DNA of 5,271 nt from Alphaproteobacteria bacterium. GTDB lineage: Bacteria; Pseudomonadota; Alphaproteobacteria; UBA9219. A program made the position numbers and the translations under genes. The notes beneath the pieces were generated by a model. That model searched no databases, was not told the DNA's origin, and saw only the letters and a list, made by a program, of their open reading frames with translations. The stretch is taken from positions 1 through 5,271 of the forward strand of contig JAGWKW010000106.1 in the NCBI GenBank assembly GCA_028865155.1, in the 5' to 3' direction. Positions 1-3,893 of this stretch are shown in pieces (position 1 is the stretch's first letter; the number at the start of each line of letters is the position of its first letter).

Positions 1-146
1 TGATCGACGTCAAATCCGGCAAGGTGATCGAGTTCCAGAACGAAGAACTCGAAAAGCTGAAAAAGAAGATCGCCCGCGAACTCGGCTACGACCTCGTCGG
101 CGACAAGCTGGAGCTTTTCGGCGTCCGGCGCAAAAGCCAAGATTGA
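1..146 (+). CDS. fur: Fur-family metalloregulator, C-terminal end (5' part outside window)
   Basis: The reading frame is open from the left edge (first complete codon at 3) to the TGA at 144-146 and gives 47 residues. They begin IDVKSGKVIEF, continue with the charged helix NEELEKLKKKIARELGY, and end in the strand LVGDKLELFGV. This order matches the C-terminal dimerisation and metal-binding domain of Fur (E. coli: LICLDCGKVIEF, then helix, then LYLYG). Fur proteins are cytoplasmic dimers that repress iron-uptake genes when loaded with Fe(II). The two positions that are cysteines of the CxxC pair in E. coli Fur are Asp and Ser here, and there is no His/Cys-rich tail. This is common in alphaproteobacterial Fur/Mur proteins. 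The DNA-binding half is outside the window, so a Mur (manganese) or Irr assignment cannot be excluded, though GKVIEF favours Fur/Mur. Confidence 0.85.
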   Translation, partial: IDVKSGKVIEFQNEELEKLKKKIARELGYDLVGDKLELFGVRRKSQD

Positions 147-171
147 CGTAACGCTCTGAAACGACTATTCA
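143..171 (+). promoter_or_regulatory. Candidate promoter of the tRNA-Thr gene
   Basis: TTGACG at 143-148 is a good -35 hexamer that overlaps the fur stop codon. A 17-base spacer leads to TATTCA at 166-171, a weak -10 (3 of 6 match). The predicted start, about 178, would lie only a few bases before the mature tRNA 5' end at 182. Placement is plausible, but the -10 is poor. Read-through from fur is the alternative. Confidence 0.35.
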
Positions 172-181
172 ACGCAACCAC

Positions 182-256
182 GCCGCTGTAGCTCAGGGGT
201 AGAGCAGGGCTTTCGTAAAGCCAAGGTCGGGGGTTCAATTCCCTCTAGCGGCACCA
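182..256 (+). tRNA. tRNA-Thr (anticodon CGT), CCA end encoded
   Basis: A full cloverleaf can be folded by hand. The seven-pair acceptor stem is GCCGCTG with TAGCGGC (last pair G-T). The D arm is GCTC/GAGC with loop AGGGGTA. The anticodon loop is TTCGTAA, with CGT at 214-216. The T arm is GGGGG/CCCTC with loop TTCAATT. The discriminator A and CCA are present in the DNA. Anticodon CGU reads the threonine codon ACG, and the acceptor and T-arm sequences look like other proteobacterial tRNA-Thr. The first anticodon-stem pair (27-43) is a G-A mismatch; the other four pair normally. No integration scar or repeated tRNA 3' end is visible downstream. Confidence 0.95.
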
Positions 257-271
257 TCAGGCTAAAATAGC

Positions 272-283
272 TTGCGCGCGCAA
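272..283. repeat. Perfect 12-base palindrome, TTGCGCGCGCAA
   Basis: The sequence equals its own reverse complement and lies 15 bases after the tRNA. It is followed by AAAATCC rather than a T-run, so it is not a normal intrinsic terminator. It could be a protein-binding site or could mark tRNA 3' processing. It could also be chance in GC-alternating sequence. Confidence 0.3.
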
Positions 284-304
284 AATCCCTGCCTCATACT
301 GCGT

Positions 305-319
305 GCATAATGATTATGC
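305..319. promoter_or_regulatory. Perfect 7-1-7 palindrome resembling a Fur box
   Basis: GCATAATGATTATGC is a perfect inverted repeat of seven bases around a central G. Its core ATAATnATTAT is the core of the classical 7-1-7 Fur consensus; only the outer two bases of each arm differ. It lies 159 bases after the end of a fur-family gene. CATAAT at 306-311, inside it, resembles a -10 element (5 of 6), so a bound repressor could cover a promoter. No convincing -35 is seen. The operator reading is inference. Binding by another dimeric regulator is possible. Confidence 0.4.
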
Positions 320-357
320 GATTCACGACCACGATTAAGACGATAAAACCCAAGGCC

Positions 358-388
358 ATGAAGGCCTAGGGCCTTCATTTGTATTGTT
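358..388 (+). terminator. Probable intrinsic terminator
   Basis: ATGAAGGCC (358-366) pairs perfectly with GGCCTTCAT (370-378) across the three-base loop TAG. A T-rich stretch follows (TTTGTATTGTTTG, from 378). It is the only strong hairpin between the tRNA and the next gene. It would end either tRNA read-through or a short transcript starting near the palindrome at 305-319. The T-tract is interrupted by G and A, so efficiency may be moderate. Confidence 0.6.
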
Positions 389-465
389 TGGCGCCCGACG
401 CTGACGTTCCGCCCCAAACGCCCCCAAAGAAAAAACCCAAAAAATCATAAAGCCATAGGTCTGTC

Positions 466-789
466 ATGAATGCGCCCGCTAACGGCAATAATGCTGAGTT
501 TCGTCGAGGATTGAGAATCACGCGTAGGGAAAATGTGGATGCCGAAGGAAGGCAGTTGCCTGTATCGGCAGTTGCGACTGGAGAGATTTTTCCGCCCTTG
601 CCGAAAAGCGAAAACGAGAAGAAATCTGCCGAATCTGCGGAAGTGCCGATCGAGATCGAAGAACCGCAGCCTCTTGTCGAATTCGTCGTGGAGGAAAGCA
701 GCAGCCCGACCTATTACCGCCCGGGCGTGCGCATCCCTCTGACGCCGAAGCAGATTGAAAGATATTATGTTTTTGGGCCTTCCCCCTGA
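466..789 (+). CDS. Small acidic protein of unknown function
   Basis: This 107-residue protein is not recognised. The N-terminal third is polar and Arg-rich (FRRGLRITRRENVD, about residues 12-25). The middle is strongly acidic and proline-containing (EIFPPLPKSENEKK, then repeated Glu around residues 47-75). The C-terminus is aromatic and basic (YYRPGVRIPLTPKQIERYYVFGP). No signal peptide, membrane segment or cysteine is seen, and most of it looks disordered. The ATG is preceded by only a weak ribosome site, AGGT at 457-460, five bases upstream. GC content is near 50% by inspection, lower than in the hopanoid genes. Support comes from codon make-up and from the gap it fills between neighbours. 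An overlapping antisense frame of similar size has arginine-rich composition typical of a shadow. A conserved lineage-specific gene is likely but unproven. Confidence 0.5.
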   Translation: MNAPANGNNAEFRRGLRITRRENVDAEGRQLPVSAVATGEIFPPLPKSENEKKSAESAEVPIEIEEPQPLVEFVVEESSSPTYYRPGVRIPLTPKQIERYYVFGPSP

Positions 790-839
790 GTTGATCCCGG
801 TCAAATGCAAAGGGTGACGTCCGTAGCATCTTGGCTTAC

Positions 840-857
840 GGTTTCAATACCGAAACC
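840..857. repeat. Short inverted repeat upstream of the secreted Cys-rich gene
   Basis: GGTTTC (840-845) and GAAACC (852-857) are perfect complements around AATACC. The repeat ends eight bases before the ribosome site of the gene at 876. It could be a small operator or a leader hairpin. There is no T-run to suggest termination. Confidence 0.3.
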
Positions 858-865
858 CCAATGAG

Positions 866-870
866 GGAGG
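866..870 (+). promoter_or_regulatory. Ribosome binding site deciding the start at 876
   Basis: GGAGG sits five bases before the ATG at 876, within a longer GGGAGGG run. It favours this ATG over the in-frame ATG at 861, which lies before the site, and over a TTG at 831. The ATG at 876 also puts a normal signal peptide directly at the N-terminus. Confidence 0.75.
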
Positions 871-875
871 GCGAG

Positions 876-1178
876 ATGAATGCAGCATGGAAGAAAATAG
901 GCCTTGCGGGTATTGCCGCATTGGCCTTGTTGGCTGTTTCCGGCGTCACGCATGGCGCGTGGGCGCAAAGAGGCGCGCGTAATGGAACCGGCCCTGTCGC
1001 CACACAATGTGCTGCGGAGATTAAGCAGTTCTGCGCCAGCAAAAAGCATGGCACAGGCGATGTCCGGACGTGCCTCGAAGCGCAGAAAACGGGCCTGTCC
1101 GAGCAATGCAAGAAAGCGCTCGAAACGACGGGCGGCGGTCGCGGTCGTGGCCGCGGCGGTTCGGGCGCGATCCAGTAA
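876..1178 (+). CDS. Secreted small Cys-rich protein with GLG1-like repeat pattern
   Basis: The product is 100 residues. Residues 1-30 form a classic Sec signal peptide: MNAAWKK, a hydrophobic stretch from about 8 to 24, then AWA before Gln31. The mature part has four cysteines at 45, 53, 66 and 78 in the pattern C-x7-C-x12-C-x11-C, with the context CAAEIKQFC, G-DVRTCL and LSEQCKKAL. This spacing and the surrounding residues resemble one Cys-rich repeat of the Golgi glycoprotein GLG1 family (Cys_rich_FGFR), which also occurs in short periplasmic proteobacterial proteins. Two disulfides are likely. The C-terminus (86-97) is a Gly/Arg tract (GGGRGRGRGGSG), probably flexible and basic. The function is unknown. 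A strong ribosome site and a terminator immediately after suggest a separate, possibly well-expressed transcript. The family link is by eye. Confidence 0.82.
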   Translation: MNAAWKKIGLAGIAALALLAVSGVTHGAWAQRGARNGTGPVATQCAAEIKQFCASKKHGTGDVRTCLEAQKTGLSEQCKKALETTGGGRGRGRGGSGAIQ

Positions 1179-1187
1179 CGGGCTGTA

Positions 1188-1228
1188 AAGACGGCGTTTT
1201 CCGGGGTTATGCCGGGGAACGCCGTTTT
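1188..1228 (+). terminator. Intrinsic terminator after the Cys-rich gene
   Basis: ACGGCGTTTTCCGG (1191-1204) pairs with CCGGGGAACGCCGT (1212-1225) to give 14 pairs, two of them T-G, with a seven-base loop. AAAG precedes the stem and the T-run ends at 1228. It starts ten bases after the stop codon at 1178 and separates this gene from the hopanoid unit. Confidence 0.88.
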
Positions 1229-1256
1229 GCCTTTCACCTTAAAATCCTTGTCTAAA
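1227..1256 (+). promoter_or_regulatory. Weak candidate promoter for shc-hpnG
   Basis: TTGCCT (1227-1232) and TCTAAA (1251-1256) lie 18 bases apart, each matching four of six consensus bases. The terminator upstream implies that the hopanoid unit needs its own promoter somewhere in 1229-1308. This is the best pair seen by eye, but it overlaps the terminator tail. TTGTCT (1248-1253) with CATTCT (1271-1276) is a weaker alternative. Confidence 0.2.
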
Positions 1257-1308
1257 TAGCTGTTTTCGCGCATTCTGCGGCATCCGAAAGGCAAGGGATT
1301 TAAGGCTT

Positions 1309-3252
1309 ATGCTGAATATGGTTTCCGGCGCGGCTGCGCGCGCCTCTTCTCCGCCCGCTTTCGATGCCGCCACGCAAGGCAGCGTCGAAGCTTTGCTGCG
1401 CCAGCAGCATGCCGACGGCCATTGGGCGTTCGAGCTTGAAGCCGACGCGACGATTCCGGCGGAATATATCCTGCTCGACCATTTTCTCGATACGATCAAC
1501 CAGCCATTGCACGAACGGATGGCGGCTTATCTGCGTTCGATTCAGGAAGAGCATGGCGGCTGGCCCTTGTTCCATCGCGGCGATTTCAATATCAGCGCGA
1601 GCGTCAAGGCCTATTTCGCGCTCAAATGCGCTGGCGACGATATCGATGCGCCGCATATGATCCGCGCGCGCGAAGCCATCCGCAAGCATGGCGGCGCGGA
1701 AACCAGCAATGTCTTCACCCGCATCCAGCTTGCGCTGTTCGGCGCCGTGCCGTGGCGCGCTGTCCCGGTCATGCCGGTCGAAATCATGCTGCTGCCGCAG
1801 TGGTTCCCGTTCCATCTGTCCAAGGTTTCGTACTGGTCGCGCACGGTCATCGTGCCGCTTCTGGTTCTGATGGCGAAAAAGCCGCAGGCGAAAAACCCGA
1901 AAAACGTCCGTATCGACGAGCTGTTTGTCACGCCGCCCGAAAAAGTCGAAAAATGGCCGGGCAGCGGTACGCATTCGGCCTTTACGCCCGTATTCGAAGT
2001 TATCGACAAGGTCTTGCGCTTTTTCGAACCGCATATGCCGAAAACTTTGCGCGAAAAGTCTATCGCCAAGGCGGTTTCCTGGGTCAAGGAACGGTTGAAC
2101 GGTGAAGACGGGTTGGGCGCGATTTACCCGGCCATGGCCAACAGCGTGATGATGTATGAGTGCCTCGGCTATGCGCCCGACCACCCCGATTATGCGATTG
2201 CGCGTAAATCGGTCGACAAGCTGGTCATCGACACGCCCGACCGGGCCTATTGCCAGCCTTGCCTGTCGCCGGTCTGGGATACGGGGCTGTCTCTTCATGC
2301 GCTGCTCGAAGCCGATGCGCCGCGCGAGGCGATGGAAAAAGCCTGCGACTGGCTTGTCGAACGGCAAATTCTGGACGTCGTCGGCGACTGGGCCGACTGG
2401 CGGCCCGATGTCCGGCCCGGCGGCTGGGCGTTCCAGTATAACAATACGCATTACCCGGATCTCGACGATACGGCGGTGGTCGTCATGGCGCTCGACCGGT
2501 TCGACCGGGTCAAATACCGTGAAGCGATCGAGCGCGGCACCGAATGGGTCTTGGGCCTGCAATCGAAAAACGGCGGCTGGGGCGCCTTCGACGCCGACAA
2601 TACCTATTATTATCTGAACCATATTCCGTTTGCCGATCACGGCGCGCTGCTCGATCCGCCGAGCGCGGACGTGACCGCGCGATGCCTGAGCATGCTGGCG
2701 CAACTCGGCTATAAAAAAGACCATCCACAGGTTGCGCGCGCTATCGCCTATCTGCGCCGCGAGCAGGAAAAGGAGGGCTGCTGGTTCGGACGCTGGGGCA
2801 CGAATTACATCTATGGCACCTGGTCGGTCTTGTGCGCGCTGAATGCCATCGGCATCGACCCGCAGGACCGCATGGTGCGCCGCGCCGTCGCATGGCTGTA
2901 TGAAAAGCAGCGCGCGGACGGCGGCTGGGGCGAAGACGGCGACAGTTACTGGCAAGGCAAGCCTAAAGGCGAATGCGCGGTCAGCACGCCCGTGCAAACG
3001 GCGTGGGCGTCGATCGCGTTGATGGCGGCAGGAGAAGGATCGAGCGACGCCGTCGCGCGCGGTATTGCGTGGCTCGTGAAAACACAAAAAGCCGACGGCA
3101 CGTGGGATGAAGAATATTACACAGCCGTGGGTTTTCCGCGCGTGTTCTACCTGCGCTATCACGGCTACAAGGCTTTCTTTCCGCAATGGGCTTTGGCGCG
3201 TTATAAAAACTTCCGCTCGGGTAACGCCGCACCCGTCATCTGGGGCATGTAA
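1309..3252 (+). CDS. shc: Squalene-hopene cyclase
   Basis: This enzyme converts squalene into hopene and hopanol in one proton-initiated polycyclisation. It is a monotopic protein at the inner membrane. The 647-residue length is normal for the family. The catalytic DxDD motif is D384-L-D386-D387 followed by TA. QW (QxxxGxW-type) repeats are seen ending at W39, W85, W424, W492, W540 and W599. Other family signatures are QPCLSPVWDTG (316-326), GGWAFQYNN (371-379), and GFPRVFYLRY near the C-terminus. In the last, F609, F613 and Y617 appear to match the active-site F601, F605 and Y609 of the Alicyclobacillus enzyme. The stretch LLPQWFPFHLSKVSYWSRTV (161-180) is typical of proteobacterial cyclases. 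The ATG at 1309 has AAGG three bases upstream and AAGGG further back (1293-1297). The ATG at 1318 is a possible alternative start. hpnG follows two bases after the stop. No frameshift or missing catalytic residue is seen. Confidence 0.97.
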   Translation: MLNMVSGAAARASSPPAFDAATQGSVEALLRQQHADGHWAFELEADATIPAEYILLDHFLDTINQPLHERMAAYLRSIQEEHGGWPLFHRGDFNISASVKAYFALKCAGDDIDAPHMIRAREAIRKHGGAETSNVFTRIQLALFGAVPWRAVPVMPVEIMLLPQWFPFHLSKVSYWSRTVIVPLLVLMAKKPQAKNPKNVRIDELFVTPPEKVEKWPGSGTHSAFTPVFEVIDKVLRFFEPHMPKTLREKSIAKAVSWVKERLNGEDGLGAIYPAMANSVMMYECLGYAPDHPDYAIARKSVDKLVIDTPDRAYCQPCLSPVWDTGLSLHALLEADAPREAMEKACDWLVERQILDVVGDWADWRPDVRPGGWAFQYNNTHYPDLDDTAVVVMALDRFDRVKYREAIERGTEWVLGLQSKNGGWGAFDADNTYYYLNHIPFADHGALLDPPSADVTARCLSMLAQLGYKKDHPQVARAIAYLRREQEKEGCWFGRWGTNYIYGTWSVLCALNAIGIDPQDRMVRRAVAWLYEKQRADGGWGEDGDSYWQGKPKGECAVSTPVQTAWASIALMAAGEGSSDAVARGIAWLVKTQKADGTWDEEYYTAVGFPRVFYLRYHGYKAFFPQWALARYKNFRSGNAAPVIWGM

Positions 3253-3254
3253 GC

Positions 3255-3893
3255 ATGCTCGGCATTCTGTGCGGGCTCGAATCCGAAGCCAAAATTGCGC
3301 GGCGGATCGGCGGTGCGCGCGTCGCCTGCGCGGCATCGCGACCGCACAAGGCGCGCGAGTTGGCGCGCGAACTGGCGGCACAAGGCGCCACGCGCCTGAT
3401 GAGCTTTGGCATTGCCGGAGCGCTACATGAAAGCGTTGGCCTCGGCGACGTGCTGATCGGCACCGAAGTAATTTCATCACAAGGCAAATGGGCATGCGAT
3501 GCGGTGTGGAGCGCTTCGCTTGCCGCCCAAATGCCGCAAGCGAAGCGCGGCGGGGTTTACGGTTCGGAGACGCTTGTGCCGACAGGGCAGGAAAAACAGG
3601 CGCTGTATCAGGAAACCGGCTGCCTGATCGTCGATATGGAAAGCCAATGCGCGGCAGAAGCCGCAGCCGAGGCCGGGCTGCCATTTATGGTCGTGCGCGC
3701 GGTGTGCGACGATGCGCGGATGAGCGTGCCGCCCGTCGTCATGGCCGCGATTGCGGATGATGGCAGCATCGCCATCGGGCGCGCGCTCTCGCATATCGTC
3801 CGGCAGCCGTCGCAGCTTGTCGATTTATTCCATGTCGCGCGCGGCACGAACAAAGCGCTTGTGGCCTTGGGAAAAGCGAAGACGTTTATCTAG
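3255..3893 (+). CDS. hpnG: HpnG-type hopanoid nucleoside phosphorylase
   Basis: This 212-residue protein belongs to the purine nucleoside phosphorylase / MTA-SAH nucleosidase fold family. In the hopanoid pathway HpnG removes adenine from adenosylhopane (the HpnH product), giving ribosylhopane on the route to bacteriohopanetetrol and aminotriol. Family marks are the N-terminal strand ILCGLESEA (4-12), the phosphate/ribose-site loop SFGIAGAL (50-57), GLGDVLIGTEV (62-72), VDMES (126-130) with the ribose-contacting Met-Glu, and VRAVCDDA (147-154) with the presumed catalytic Asp. All are intact. The ATG lies two bases after the shc stop, and its ribosome site would be GGGG inside the shc end (3242-3245), so translational coupling is likely. 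Placement directly after shc is what distinguishes HpnG from a general MTA/SAH nucleosidase. Its last eight bases overlap the convergent gene on the other strand. Confidence 0.9.
   Translation: MLGILCGLESEAKIARRIGGARVACAASRPHKARELARELAAQGATRLMSFGIAGALHESVGLGDVLIGTEVISSQGKWACDAVWSASLAAQMPQAKRGGVYGSETLVPTGQEKQALYQETGCLIVDMESQCAAEAAAEAGLPFMVVRAVCDDARMSVPPVVMAAIADDGSIAIGRALSHIVRQPSQLVDLFHVARGTNKALVALGKAKTFI
3511..3548. repeat. Long perfect inverted repeat inside hpnG
   Basis: GCGCTTCGCTTGC (3511-3523) is the exact reverse complement of GCAAGCGAAGCGC (3536-3548), with 12 bases between. The repeat encodes residues about 86-98 of HpnG. It has no T-run, so it is not a terminator. A stable mRNA hairpin is expected. 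Confidence 0.6.

Noticed and set aside
257..465. Integration site or mobile-element border next to the tRNA gene
   Set aside because: No repeat of the tRNA 3' end, no integrase and no insertion-sequence ends are visible in the window.
791..804. TTGATCCCGGTCAA as a terminator for the gene ending at 789
   Set aside because: The repeat is imperfect, leaves almost no loop, and has no T-run after it.
445..810. A 121-codon minus-strand frame opposite the small acidic gene
   Set aside because: It is Arg- and Phe-rich shadow-like composition and has no recognisable motif. The plus frame has the more natural protein composition.
831..875. Upstream TTG (831) or ATG (861) start for the Cys-rich secreted protein
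   Set aside because: These would add polar residues before the signal peptide and ignore GGAGG at 866-870, which is correctly spaced for the ATG at 876.
1300..3684. A 794-codon open frame on the minus strand, longer than shc itself
   Set aside because: It is the mirror of shc and hpnG. Its Arg/Ala/His-rich composition lacks domains, while the plus strand has every cyclase motif intact. Long antisense frames arise from GC-rich third positions.
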